From the NCBI GenBank assembly GCA_950295325.1, contig OX485807.1:7965001-8029000 (forward strand): a stretch of DNA of 64,000 nt, read 5' to 3'. A model generated the notes under the pieces. It did not search any database, was not told where the DNA came from, and was given only the letters and a program-made list of their open reading frames with translations. Shown piece after piece: positions 23,462 through 34,336 of this stretch. The position numbers and the translations under genes are program-made. Origin of the DNA: Polytrichum commune (lineage: Eukaryota; Streptophyta; Polytrichopsida; Polytrichales; Polytrichaceae). Positions within the stretch are counted from its first letter, which is position 1. Every line of letters begins with the position of its first letter.

Positions 23462-25291
23462 TGTGAGGCCAAACCCCCCACCCTTAAGCGTCCGTAATCC
23501 GAGTAGTGGGTTTGGGCTCATATTCCTCCGCGGTATTGGATTTGGACTTGGATGAGTCCATAGTGCAAGGTTCACCCTTTAAGTGGTCTTGGATTTAACT
23601 TTGGTCTTTGCTTCCTTTGTCTTGCCATCGCGAGAGTGCTCCACATTCTCCATTAAGTTGTGCACGTGGTTTATTTTTAAAGAGAGGATGCAAGTGTTAA
23701 AAAAAACACTATTCTCTATAGTCAATCTCAAATACATTTACTTGTGAAAGCCACACATAACACTAACTAGCATAATGTAACTAACTACTTGTCTATGAGC
23801 TAATTAGGTAGGCTATCTACTAAGCTCCTTCATGAACCCATCTCTTTACTTTCTAATTACATAAACCTAGCTCCTTCATAAACCCAGCTCCTTCATAAAC
23901 CCAGCTTCTTAGCTTCTAACTAAACAAACCCAGCTCCTTCATAAACCCAGCTCCTTCATGAACCCAGCTCCTTAGCTTCTAACTAAACAAACCCAGCTCC
24001 TTCATAAACCCAGCTCTTTACTTTCTAACTAAACAAACCCAGCTCCTTCATAAACCCAGCTCCTTCATGAACCCACAACTTTGTAGTTGTAATTCCCAAC
24101 TACCTCACTAATTATTCAAGCCCTTAACTAATCTTCCTACCTAATTTCCCTAATTCTACTAACAACCCCTTTCTAATCACACAATTCTTCTCTAATCCTA
24201 AAATCCTAAAATCCTAGAGAGGAGAGGGGGAGAGAGAATTTCCTAACTTCACTAAGACTAACTAATCCACACAAGTATATTTTTGCACTCATCACAACAT
24301 CAAGTGCTCAACTCTTAAACATGGAACTTGCAACCACGTGTATTCAAAACATGAACTTAAAGTACCACAAATTGGAATCATGAATTAACTTTAAAATCCT
24401 TCACGTCAACACTAATTCTACCAAGAGGTCAAGCCCTCTTCAAGGCTAACAAGCCTTGGCTCTCAAACTAAAAACTAAGCACACACATGTGCTCCAATAT
24501 GGCTTCCCACACCCACACTTATAACTCGTGGGGTGCCTTGGAGCACAAAGGAAAGAGAGGATGAGTGAGGGAAGAATGAGGGATTATATAGTAAGCTTGA
24601 GGGGGTGAGCACCCTCAAGGCTCACGATAAGCCCTTGAGATTTCCTCCTACTTAGTAGGCGCCAATCCTATCTTCTAAGTCTTCCTCCCTCAAATGATCA
24701 ACAAGGATCCTAATTCGAACATTTAACTAGCCTTGGCTTTCTACCTACCACACTTTACCAAACTTGGGATGCTTCAACCCAAACTTAGCCTCCTTCGCTT
24801 TCCGCCGCCATAACTTTCTCCCCTTACTTTCCCAAATCGTCGCTCACCACTTAATTCGAACCACGATGCTTAACTCGTGATTTGATTGGTGCTTTGAGAA
24901 TTTGCTTATCCTCCACCTTGCATTCTTCCTTGGGCCTTCCCCATTAAGTGGCCATGATGAGGTGGTCCACTTGTGCGCTCCATGTGATCCTCCATTCATC
25001 CCAATTCGAATGCACTTGCCTCTTGAGTCACTTTGGTTGTCTCCATCCATTTGTACTAGCCTACTCACTAACTACTCAATCCAAGTTCTCCTTACCTATC
25101 CTCATTCACTCAAATCCTTCCGAAGGTAAAAACACAATAACAACTCACATCCTAGCCTCTTACAACATGGTACTTCTAAGACTAACATTTCACTCTTTTT
25201 ATATTTTTGTGAAGTAACATGCTACTTCAAAGTGCATCAACTAACGTTTCAAGGGTCTAAGACTAAATGTGGGCACCCTTTTGGGCTCACA
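23462..25291 (-). repeat. 3' LTR
   Basis: 1,830 bp. It holds a minisatellite of AAACCCAGCTCCTTCATA-type units at about 23,860-24,080. It differs from the 5' LTR at 23,521 and 23,580 (T here, C there). The 74-89-codon frames inside both LTRs are not genes. Confidence 0.95.
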
Positions 25292-25352
25292 TAATTGGCG
25301 ACCATCGGGGGATGAATCCAAACATCTCTTGCTCCAAGGGTAAGTTGCCTAG

Positions 25353-28300
25353 TCAAGCTCGGTACTCCTTACATCTACTTCCCGATGTACGGGTAGGAAA
25401 GAGCTCACCATTCAACGTTTCCAATTGAATTGAATTATTAGGAAAGACCTCATAGACAAGGTAAGGTCCTAACCATACCGCATTGAATTTCGCCGGAAAT
25501 TCAAGCTTTCGTGCGTCTTGAATCATGACCATCATTCCCGGTGTTAGGGCCCTTCTCTTATGTCGTTTGTCGAAAGTAATCTTTCTCCTTCTTTGGATTG
25601 CCTCAATATGTTGAGCCGCCATTCTCCTCCCTTCGTCAAGTGCTTCCAAATCGGTTAGTCGATTTCGTAAGGATTGACTTTCGGTAAGTCTCGTACTCAC
25701 GGCCACCCTAAGTGACTCGACTTCATATTCGATTGGTAGTGTCGCTTCAAGACCATAGACTAAGGAAAATGGTGTAGCACGCGTAGTTACCTTATAGGTT
25801 GTACGGTATGCCCAAAGTGCCGCCGTTAGTTTCGTATCCCAATCCCGCTTCGAGTCTATAACCGTCTTGCGTAGTATACTCACCAAAATTCCGTTAACCC
25901 TTTCCGTTTGTCCATTGGTTTGTGGGTGGTAGGGAGTAGTCTTCCGGTGATCAATTTTAAATTTCTCTGTCATCTCTCGAATCAAGTCATTCAAAAAGTG
26001 AGTACCCCTATCGCTTACTAGGATCTTCGGCACCCCGAACCGCGAAATTATGTTTTCGTACATAAATGTTGCCGCGTGTTCCGCCGTGTCGGTCTTCACC
26101 GCTTTGGCTTCCGCCCACTTGGTGAGGTACTCGGTTGCCACCACAATATATTTCATTCCTTTTGAAGATTGGGGATGGACCTCACCCACATAGTCGATGC
26201 CCCATTTTTCGAAAGGAATTAAGGGTAATGATACATGTAAAGGCATCTCCATTCTAAGGTCGTCTCGGGCATACCGTTGGCAAGCGTCGCATTTCCTTAC
26301 ATAGTCATGGGCGTCCTTAAATAGTGTAGGCCAAAAGTAGCCCGCTCTAAGTATTTTTTGCCCGGTGAGTTGACCCGAGAAGTGACCGCCGCAAGCGCTA
26401 TCGTGGCAAGCGATTAAAATCGCTTCAACCTCCGTTTTTGACACGCATCGTCGTAAAATACCATCGGACCCCCTTCTAAACAACCTATGGCCCACTACAA
26501 CAAATTGCCTACTATTTACCCTCACCTTCCTTCTCTCTTCTTTTGTCCACTCTTTGGGCAACTTGTGGGTTGTTAGAAATTCCACTATGCCCGCATACCA
26601 CTCCGGTGTAGAAGTGACCACAAAGAGGCTATCATCTACTAACATATCATTTACCGGATTTTTTCCTATCTCCTCCGACAACCTAGACAAGTGGTCCGCT
26701 TGTAAATGCATACGACCCGGTTTATATTCCACCGTGTAGTCGAATTCTTCTAATAACAAAACCCACCTAGCTAACCTACCACTTAACTCCGCCTTGTTAA
26801 TTAGATACTTGATAGCCATGTGGTCAACAAAAAATACAACTGGGTTGCACATGAGGTAATGCCTAAACTTTTTAACGGAAAACACCATGGCTAGGCACTC
26901 CCTCTCCGTTGTAGAGTAGTTTCTTTCGGCGGGGGTCAATTGCTTACTCGCATAAGCTATAGGTTGATCCTTCTCTTTTTCTCCCGTTGCTTGACAAAGC
27001 GCACTCCCTATTGCCACATTACTAGCATCACAATAGACGTGAAAAGGTTTACCCCAATTGGGTGGTATCAACACCGGATAGGTGCTCAACCTATCCCGCA
27101 ATTCCTCAAAGGCTTTTTGACAAGCATCCGTCCACTCGAATTTGACATCCTTTTTGAGCAAATGGGTAATGCGCACCGCTATCTTTGAAAAATTAGGAAT
27201 AAGTTCCCGGTACCATCCCACATGTCCTAACAACTTAGAGATCCCTTTGGAATTGGTTGGAGTTGCCAAGTCGCTTATGGCCGCAATCTTATCCGGATCG
27301 GGTTCTCTACCTTTCTCACTAACAACATAACCCAACAACACTCCCTTATTCACTCCCAAAAATGTCTTATCCGGGTTCAATGCTAACCTCATCTTCCTAC
27401 ACCTCACCAATGCCTCCCTAACACAATGTAGGTGATCATCCACATTACTTTGTGTGCTAAAATCGTCCACAAAGACGGTCATGGATTTGAACAACAAGTC
27501 GGTGAAGATATACATTACTAATCGTTGGAAAGTAGCCGGGGCATTACATAACCCAAATGGCATCACTACCCACACAAAAGTACCCCAAGGTGTAGTAAAA
27601 GCCGTTTTATGGATATCTTGGAGGGCTATGGAAATTTGATTATAACCCGCATACCCATCCATAAAGGTATATCGCGAATGACCTCCAACCTCCTCAAGCA
27701 ACAAGGTGATAAAAGGTAAGGGGAAGTGATCATTTTGTGTGCACGAATTCAATTTCCTATAGTCGACACAAACCCTTAATTTCCCATTTTTTTTCTTTAC
27801 TAAGACCATAGGAGAAACCCAATCCGTGATTTCCACCGGCTTGATAAACCCGGCCTTCAATAACCTTTCCAATTCCGCTTTCACCAACAATTGCAATTGA
27901 GGATTCATCCTCCTCTCCTTTTGTCTAATTGGCCTCGCCCCCGGAATTAAAGGAATCCGGTGCTCTACCATTTCCCTAGGAATTCCCTTAAGCTCATCGT
28001 AGGACCATGCAAAAGTATCACTAAACTCATCCACCAAATTGCTATACTCCCTAACCTCTTTCTCCCCCAATTTGGAGCCCATCTTCATTTGTCGGGTTTT
28101 TCCATTCTTTAATTTCACATCCACGTACCGCCAATCCGCTTCCGACACATGTGCTTGTTCCTCTTTGTTCCGATACCAATCGGAAGGCACATTGGGGTAA
28201 TCTTTCACATCTTGACCTACAACTATCCCCGTAGACGTGGTCTTGAAATGTAAAGGCTCCTCCAATTTCGATGACTCAATAATCACATCCTCCTCTTGAG

Positions 28301-31300
28301 TCCCATCTACATGAATTAAACTAACCTCACCCTCTTCCACGTCATCTACCCAAGGTGTTAACCCACCGCTAACCCACTCTTCCTCGGTGAGCACCTCACA
28401 TGGCTCCAACAATGAGCCCTCTCCTAAACTAACACTAGGAAATTCACTCCCTAAGCCTACTTGGTGAAATGTAACCATTACATCAACCTCGGACTCGGGG
28501 TACTCCCTTAGCCATTGGGCATAATCCCCATTATCCCCATAATTGTAAAAATTAGGACCTAGACTTCCCGAGCCCGAATCTATAACAACCCTTTGACCTT
28601 CGGGATGGACGACTCCCACCAATGCCTTGCCAATCTCATTCTCGTTTAAGTCATCAATTTCCTTCTCCAATGGCAAATACATCTCCTTCTTCATCCATCC
28701 TTCTAATGAACCAATGGACACTATGACCCTATTACCCTCCGGACCATAAGTGATGGATGGTTTAGGTCCACCCCAATTGACCATAGCATTCGCCATCCGC
28801 AACCAAGGCCTACCTAGCAAAATGGGGAAGGTGTCCTTGTTGGAGTGCATTTTAATGACATGGAAGGTGACCAAGTACTCCTCACCTCCCGTAGTCATTC
28901 TACAATCCTTGATCATCCCCAAAGGCGTAGTCGAACTTTGATTTGCCATATTTATGACCAAAGGTGAAGGCCCCGTGAGTCCAAGTCCCAATTTTTTCAT
29001 AGTATCCTCCGGTAGTATATTTAGACTACTCCCTCCGTCGACTAGCACATTAGGAACCACCTTATCTACTATAACAACTTCTATTTCTATAGCTTTCACG
29101 TCTCTTCCACCTTGTGATTGGATCCTAGCGGCTATTTTAGCTTTCACCTTCCTCATCCTCTTGTGTACCGGCATTCCCTCCTTTAATGTTTTCCTTGCCG
29201 TGGGTGAAATTTCCAATAGTTGGCCGAAAGTAATATCCGCCTTGAGTGTACTAAGGTCCGCCCACAAGTCGTACCCGGTAGATCTTTCCACCTTAGAATT
29301 ACCCACTACGTCGAATTCGTCTACGGGAACCCCCGGTCCTTCCCATTCACCCACATCGCTATTATCCAAGTCATGTACCGCATTAGTCCTCTCCCTATCT
29401 TGTAAAATTATATTTTCCCTCTCCACATCCTTAGTAGCTCTTCTAGCTACCCTATCCAACTCGGAGAGATTAATCTCTTCATCCGAAGAGTAATTTCCTT
29501 GCTCTCCTATTCCTACCTCCAACGGGGCATCCCCTCTCCTAGCCCTAGTAGTTACCGCTAGTGCAGGTACTTCTTCAACCACACCCTTACCCTTCACTAA
29601 CTCATATGTAATAGCATTGGTGTGAGGAGGCCATTGACTTTGCTCCTCTCCAATTCTCGTTGGGAGAGGAAGCATGTCATCACATGTGGCCTCCAACACT
29701 CCATCCATGAACCTAACATCTTGGGAGTGAGATGGTCCCGGATCCGTTGGAGGCGCTTGTCTCCCGTTACTACCATTAGGTGGAACTCCTTGTCTATTTT
29801 GTATTGGAATGTAACCGGTTGTAGTTTGCAAGCCCGCCGGTGGATGAAAAGTTTGCCTAGCATTACTATGGTCATAGTATAAGTTAGGTGGCCTAAGTTC
29901 ATTGGCCGGTACTCCTTGTGGCCTAGCACCTCGCATATTATCCCTTGCTTGTTGTTGTGGATTAGCCACCGGGTAAGGGACATTAATTATTTTGTCCGGT
30001 TGGCGACACGTATCCGAGGGATGACTTCCTCCACAATTGCTACAATTAAACTCTTGACCTTCGGACCAACATTGTCCTTGAGCGTGCCACCTTCCACAAA
30101 AGGGATGAAATTCCTTCTTCTCTAAATTTTGGCCACCTTGCCCTCTAGGTTGTGGTCCTCTATTGCTTCCATTTCCATAGTGAGGTGGCGCTTGACCTCG
30201 TTGATTTTGTTGAGGTGGGTTACCGTTTCCTCTTTGGTCACGGTTTTGTCCACTTCTACAAAATTGACGCGTGTGGCCCGGTTGGCCACATTGGACACAC
30301 CATAATCCGGAAGAATGCCTACCCGACTCAACCGGGGGTGGAGGCCCCGGTTGTTGACTCCGGATCATTAATGACATTTGATCCGTGAGGCTTTGCATTT
30401 GTTTTATCATAGCCTCTTGGAATCCTAGTTGGCTAGCACCTAGTCTTCTCTCAACCTCCTCCAAGTGTGGATCCGTTCTAGGGGCCGGTAGTGCCAAAAG
30501 AGGTGCCGGTTCCCTAACCGCTAAAGGTCGGGGACCGGTGTCCACAATGGCATATGGAATTTGGTTCTCATACTTAGCGGGTTCTACCGCTACCACCCTA
30601 GGGCGTATGGGGATGAATTGTGGGATCAATTCATCCTCCCTTCTCCATAGCCTTTCGTGATCTTTATCCAAGTTTTCAATATCTCTAGCCGCACGCTTGG
30701 CATCCGCCAAGGTCAAGGGATTCCTTTCTAGAACACCCCTAATAGTTCCGGACTTAAAAAACCCTTGAATGAAAAATTGCTTTAGCGTGTCGTCGTTGAG
30801 CATGGTACCCACAAATCTAGTGCACACTAAATCAAACCTCCTAATGTAAGCCGAAATTTCTTCCTCCCTTCCTTGCTTCAATGACGACAATGCCCTTAAT
30901 GCGGTACTTTGACCCACTTCCGGCCTAAATTCGTTAAGAAACTCCCTTTGTAATTGTTCCCATCCCCTAAAATGTCCCTCGGCATGATCCCGATACCATT
31001 CATAGGCTTCCCCCTCTAGAGTGGTAGGAAACCACACTAACCAATAACCCGGGTTGGTTATGAGGAAGCTAGCCAACCGTTCGATATACCGTTCCATGTG
31101 CCGAGAGGGGTCCTCATCCTTGGTCCCATAAAATTTAGGGAGATGAGATGGCATATCCATCGCCGCTAAATTTTGTGGAACCACAATTGGTAGGCCTCTT
31201 GGCCTAACCAATGGGTCTATTGGAGGTATAGGAGGTATGGGCGGAATTGGGGGTATGGGTGGTGGATCCATCCCCCGTTCCTCGGCCATGGTGACCGGTG

Positions 31301-31592
31301 AACTATTCAACAATCCCCTATCAACTTCTACCGGGAATTCTTCTCTAAGTGTGTAATTTTCCGAAGAAGTTTCACCACTCAATTTGGAGGGAGTGATCTC
31401 CTCTTCAAGTTGAGCTCCAAGTTCTAAGGTGTCTAGAATTGACCTAGTCCTAGGTTCGACGTTCAAACAACTCTCTATTCTAACATTATCTTGTTCTAAT
31501 CTATCACTGATTTTAGAGGACCGCCTCTTTCGAGTAGATTTCTCTAGTCCTACTATCAAACTTGGTTTTTGTGAGCGAGTCCTACCTTGCAT
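25353..31592 (-). CDS. Gag-Pol polyprotein of the Gypsy element
   Basis: A single 2,079-aa frame with no stop or shift. Approximate order: proline-rich N-terminus with IPPIPPIPPI repeats (100-130); retrotransposon gag core (150-310); CCHC knuckle CVQCGQPGHTRQFC (about 430) and a second, looser Cys/His cluster (about 510); aspartic protease with VDGGSSLNILP (about 850); reverse transcriptase with CVDYRKLNS (about 1276) and FVDD in place of YVDD (about 1377); RNase H starting at YCDAS (about 1520) with TERECLA downstream; integrase with an HHCC finger ending CDACQRY (about 1730-1775), then the DDE core at IDYVG, SDRGTHF and QTERVNG (about 1800-1900). Gag and Pol share one frame, so products must come from protease cleavage. 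The start is the first ATG, about 0.9 kb past the 5' LTR. The frame is intact, consistent with recent activity. Confidence 0.95.
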   Translation of the reverse strand: MQGRTRSQKPSLIVGLEKSTRKRRSSKISDRLEQDNVRIESCLNVEPRTRSILDTLELGAQLEEEITPSKLSGETSSENYTLREEFPVEVDRGLLNSSPVTMAEERGMDPPPIPPIPPIPPIPPIDPLVRPRGLPIVVPQNLAAMDMPSHLPKFYGTKDEDPSRHMERYIERLASFLITNPGYWLVWFPTTLEGEAYEWYRDHAEGHFRGWEQLQREFLNEFRPEVGQSTALRALSSLKQGREEEISAYIRRFDLVCTRFVGTMLNDDTLKQFFIQGFFKSGTIRGVLERNPLTLADAKRAARDIENLDKDHERLWRREDELIPQFIPIRPRVVAVEPAKYENQIPYAIVDTGPRPLAVREPAPLLALPAPRTDPHLEEVERRLGASQLGFQEAMIKQMQSLTDQMSLMIRSQQPGPPPPVESGRHSSGLWCVQCGQPGHTRQFCRSGQNRDQRGNGNPPQQNQRGQAPPHYGNGSNRGPQPRGQGGQNLEKKEFHPFCGRWHAQGQCWSEGQEFNCSNCGGSHPSDTCRQPDKIINVPYPVANPQQQARDNMRGARPQGVPANELRPPNLYYDHSNARQTFHPPAGLQTTTGYIPIQNRQGVPPNGSNGRQAPPTDPGPSHSQDVRFMDGVLEATCDDMLPLPTRIGEEQSQWPPHTNAITYELVKGKGVVEEVPALAVTTRARRGDAPLEVGIGEQGNYSSDEEINLSELDRVARRATKDVERENIILQDRERTNAVHDLDNSDVGEWEGPGVPVDEFDVVGNSKVERSTGYDLWADLSTLKADITFGQLLEISPTARKTLKEGMPVHKRMRKVKAKIAARIQSQGGRDVKAIEIEVVIVDKVVPNVLVDGGSSLNILPEDTMKKLGLGLTGPSPLVINMANQSSTTPLGMIKDCRMTTGGEEYLVTFHVIKMHSNKDTFPILLGRPWLRMANAMVNWGGPKPSITYGPEGNRVIVSIGSLEGWMKKEMYLPLEKEIDDLNENEIGKALVGVVHPEGQRVVIDSGSGSLGPNFYNYGDNGDYAQWLREYPESEVDVMVTFHQVGLGSEFPSVSLGEGSLLEPCEVLTEEEWVSGGLTPWVDDVEEGEVSLIHVDGTQEEDVIIESSKLEEPLHFKTTSTGIVVGQDVKDYPNVPSDWYRNKEEQAHVSEADWRYVDVKLKNGKTRQMKMGSKLGEKEVREYSNLVDEFSDTFAWSYDELKGIPREMVEHRIPLIPGARPIRQKERRMNPQLQLLVKAELERLLKAGFIKPVEITDWVSPMVLVKKKNGKLRVCVDYRKLNSCTQNDHFPLPFITLLLEEVGGHSRYTFMDGYAGYNQISIALQDIHKTAFTTPWGTFVWVVMPFGLCNAPATFQRLVMYIFTDLLFKSMTVFVDDFSTQSNVDDHLHCVREALVRCRKMRLALNPDKTFLGVNKGVLLGYVVSEKGREPDPDKIAAISDLATPTNSKGISKLLGHVGWYRELIPNFSKIAVRITHLLKKDVKFEWTDACQKAFEELRDRLSTYPVLIPPNWGKPFHVYCDASNVAIGSALCQATGEKEKDQPIAYASKQLTPAERNYSTTERECLAMVFSVKKFRHYLMCNPVVFFVDHMAIKYLINKAELSGRLARWVLLLEEFDYTVEYKPGRMHLQADHLSRLSEEIGKNPVNDMLVDDSLFVVTSTPEWYAGIVEFLTTHKLPKEWTKEERRKVRVNSRQFVVVGHRLFRRGSDGILRRCVSKTEVEAILIACHDSACGGHFSGQLTGQKILRAGYFWPTLFKDAHDYVRKCDACQRYARDDLRMEMPLHVSLPLIPFEKWGIDYVGEVHPQSSKGMKYIVVATEYLTKWAEAKAVKTDTAEHAATFMYENIISRFGVPKILVSDRGTHFLNDLIREMTEKFKIDHRKTTPYHPQTNGQTERVNGILVSILRKTVIDSKRDWDTKLTAALWAYRTTYKVTTRATPFSLVYGLEATLPIEYEVESLRVAVSTRLTESQSLRNRLTDLEALDEGRRMAAQHIEAIQRRRKITFDKRHKRRALTPGMMVMIQDARKLEFPAKFNAVWLGPYLVYEVFPNNSIQLETLNGELFPTRTSGSRCKEYRA

Positions 31593-32501
31593 TCCATAAG
31601 AATCGATCGACCCTCACTTGACCACACATAATCCTAGCAATTCCCCTCTTAATATTTTCACTTGTCTTGGTGTGGTTATAATTTTTTTAGGAGGTGAGGA
31701 AAAGAACCTGCAAGCCCACTTAGGTGAAAGAATCCCAATAGGGGATAGGCATGTTCATGTTAATTTTTTGGTTAAGTCGGAGCATCACCTCCGCACCTTC
31801 CCGCAAATTAACACTCACCACAATACCGATTGTGAGGGGGTGACCTTCCGAGTAGATTATGTTAAAAGTCGAGGCTTCACCCTTCAACTTCTCACACCAT
31901 CCACAATTCGGGAATTACCCTCTACAACGGATAACAACAATCACGAGTACAAAAGGCATTCCTTAATTAGTTAATGAGTTCACTTTGAAGAAATAAACAT
32001 ACCTTGAGCAATCGCATCCCCCTGTGAGTTAGCACTCCCCTCAATCGTGACTCAATGTAACAACACCATAAACTTTGTGAAATATTAATTTAATCTAGAG
32101 CATGAAATGACAACTCCCAAAACTTTGAGACTCACCCCGAGGTGAGTGTCAAAGTTCAATGTCCTAAGGTGAATTTACCCTCTAATGTTTTAATGAGCTA
32201 CTCGGTTATAGGTTCCTTTTAAGTTCTTAGCAAATCCCCAAAAAGGTTGAGGACGTACCTTCGCCGCGCTCCTTCCTCAAAAATGAATTTGCGTAATTGA
32301 CAATGCAATTCATTCCAAGGAATAATTGAAATACAATGAATTCAAATGTAACCCAAAGAGAGAATACTTACCGAGTTTCGGGTGCTCCTTCCCTTCTCTC
32401 AAGTTTGTGTCTCCAATTTTTCCTAGTTGCCTCCAAGTCTCCTAGTCGCCTCCAAGTCTTGTAACTACCTTCCGCTTCGCTCCCGGCGGACGCACCAATT
32501 A
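31593..32501 (-). other. 5' leader of the Gypsy element
   Basis: About 0.9 kb of untranslated leader lies between the primer-binding site and the gag start. The opposite-strand frame at 31,618-31,974 has no recognisable features and is taken as chance. Confidence 0.6.
32478..32497 (-). promoter_or_regulatory. candidate tRNA primer-binding site
   Basis: Two to five bases after the 5' LTR end, the minus strand reads TGGTGCGTCCGCCGGGA. The TGG start and the GCCGGGA block, which resembles a complement of a tRNA T-arm, fit a PBS. The exact tRNA was not identified. Confidence 0.5.
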
Positions 32502-34331
32502 TGTGAGGCCAAACCCCCCACCCTTAAGCGTCCGTAATCCGAGTAGTGGGTTTGGGCTCACATTCCTCCGCGGTATTGGATTTGGACTTGGATGAGTCCA
32601 TAGTGCAAGGTTCACCCTTCAAGTGGTCTTGGATTTAACTTTGGTCTTTGCTTCCTTTGTCTTGCCATCGCGAGAGTGCTCCACATTCTCCATTAAGTTG
32701 TGCACGTGGTTTATTTTTAAAGAGAGGATGCAAGTGTTAAAAAAAACACTATTCTCTATAGTCAATCTCAAATACATTTACTTGTGAAAGCCACACATAA
32801 CACTAACTAGCATAATGTAACTAACTACTTGTCTATGAGCTAATTAGGTAGGCTATCTACTAAGCTCCTTCATGAACCCATCTCTTTACTTTCTAATTAC
32901 ATAAACCTAGCTCCTTCATAAACCCAGCTCCTTCATAAACCCAGCTTCTTAGCTTCTAACTAAACAAACCCAGCTCCTTCATAAACCCAGCTCCTTCATG
33001 AACCCAGCTCCTTAGCTTCTAACTAAACAAACCCAGCTCCTTCATAAACCCAGCTCTTTACTTTCTAACTAAACAAACCCAGCTCCTTCATAAACCCAGC
33101 TCCTTCATGAACCCACAACTTTGTAGTTGTAATTCCCAACTACCTCACTAATTATTCAAGCCCTTAACTAATCTTCCTACCTAATTTCCCTAATTCTACT
33201 AACAACCCCTTTCTAATCACACAATTCTTCTCTAATCCTAAAATCCTAAAATCCTAGAGAGGAGAGGGGGAGAGAGAATTTCCTAACTTCACTAAGACTA
33301 ACTAATCCACACAAGTATATTTTTGCACTCATCACAACATCAAGTGCTCAACTCTTAAACATGGAACTTGCAACCACGTGTATTCAAAACATGAACTTAA
33401 AGTACCACAAATTGGAATCATGAATTAACTTTAAAATCCTTCACGTCAACACTAATTCTACCAAGAGGTCAAGCCCTCTTCAAGGCTAACAAGCCTTGGC
33501 TCTCAAACTAAAAACTAAGCACACACATGTGCTCCAATATGGCTTCCCACACCCACACTTATAACTCGTGGGGTGCCTTGGAGCACAAAGGAAAGAGAGG
33601 ATGAGTGAGGGAAGAATGAGGGATTATATAGTAAGCTTGAGGGGGTGAGCACCCTCAAGGCTCACGATAAGCCCTTGAGATTTCCTCCTACTTAGTAGGC
33701 GCCAATCCTATCTTCTAAGTCTTCCTCCCTCAAATGATCAACAAGGATCCTAATTCGAACATTTAACTAGCCTTGGCTTTCTACCTACCACACTTTACCA
33801 AACTTGGGATGCTTCAACCCAAACTTAGCCTCCTTCGCTTTCCGCCGCCATAACTTTCTCCCCTTACTTTCCCAAATCGTCGCTCACCACTTAATTCGAA
33901 CCACGATGCTTAACTCGTGATTTGATTGGTGCTTTGAGAATTTGCTTATCCTCCACCTTGCATTCTTCCTTGGGCCTTCCCCATTAAGTGGCCATGATGA
34001 GGTGGTCCACTTGTGCGCTCCATGTGATCCTCCATTCATCCCAATTCGAATGCACTTGCCTCTTGAGTCACTTTGGTTGTCTCCATCCATTTGTACTAGC
34101 CTACTCACTAACTACTCAATCCAAGTTCTCCTTACCTATCCTCATTCACTCAAATCCTTCCGAAGGTAAAAACACAATAACAACTCACATCCTAGCCTCT
34201 TACAACATGGTACTTCTAAGACTAACATTTCACTCTTTTTATATTTTTGTGAAGTAACATGCTACTTCAAAGTGCATCAACTAACGTTTCAAGGGTCTAA
34301 GACTAAATGTGGGCACCCTTTTGGGCTCACA
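32502..34331 (-). repeat. 5' LTR
   Basis: 1,830 bp, the promoter-bearing copy for the minus-strand element. It carries the same minisatellite (about 32,900-33,120) as the 3' LTR. Both LTR ends are extended mirror images: TGTGAGCCCAAA at one end and TTTGGCCTCACA at the other. Confidence 0.95.
33623..33631 (-). promoter_or_regulatory. candidate LTR TATA box
   Basis: CTATATAAT on the minus strand lies about 700 bp into the 5' LTR and is followed by pyrimidine-rich sequence. It is the only good TATA element seen there, so RNA would begin near 33.6 kb. The same site is in the 3' LTR at 24,583-24,591. Confidence 0.45.
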
Positions 34332-34336
34332 GGGAA
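34332..34336 (+). repeat. 5-bp TSD of Gypsy element, right
   Basis: GGGAA, matching 23,457-23,461. Confidence 0.9.

Larger units (their letters stand above)
23462..34331 (-). mobile_element. complete Ty3/Gypsy LTR retrotransposon (Athila/Tat-like)
   Basis: The 10,870-bp element has two 1,830-bp LTRs of equal length in direct orientation, TG...CA ends and a GGGAA target duplication. The coding strand is minus, so the 5' LTR is the right-hand one. One uninterrupted gag-pol frame lies between, with integrase after RT/RNase H, the Ty3/Gypsy order. No chromodomain follows the integrase. The RT context (MPFGLCNAPATFQR, then VFVDDFS) is typical of the Athila/Tat non-chromovirus group. The LTRs differ at two positions that I found, so insertion was recent and the element may still be mobile. 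It lies inside the decayed gene of the MULE-like element. Confidence 0.95.

Noticed and set aside
24844-25217. 74-89-codon frames inside the LTR, repeated at 33,884-34,257
   Set aside because: They are identical because the LTRs are identical, lie outside the element's coding region and have no motif.
28954-29493. 179-codon plus-strand frame inside gag-pol
   Set aside because: It is antisense to a strong domain-bearing frame and has no motif of its own.
31618-31974. 118-codon frame in the Gypsy leader, as an antisense gene
   Set aside because: No recognisable domain, and the Athila env-like or aORF features are absent.
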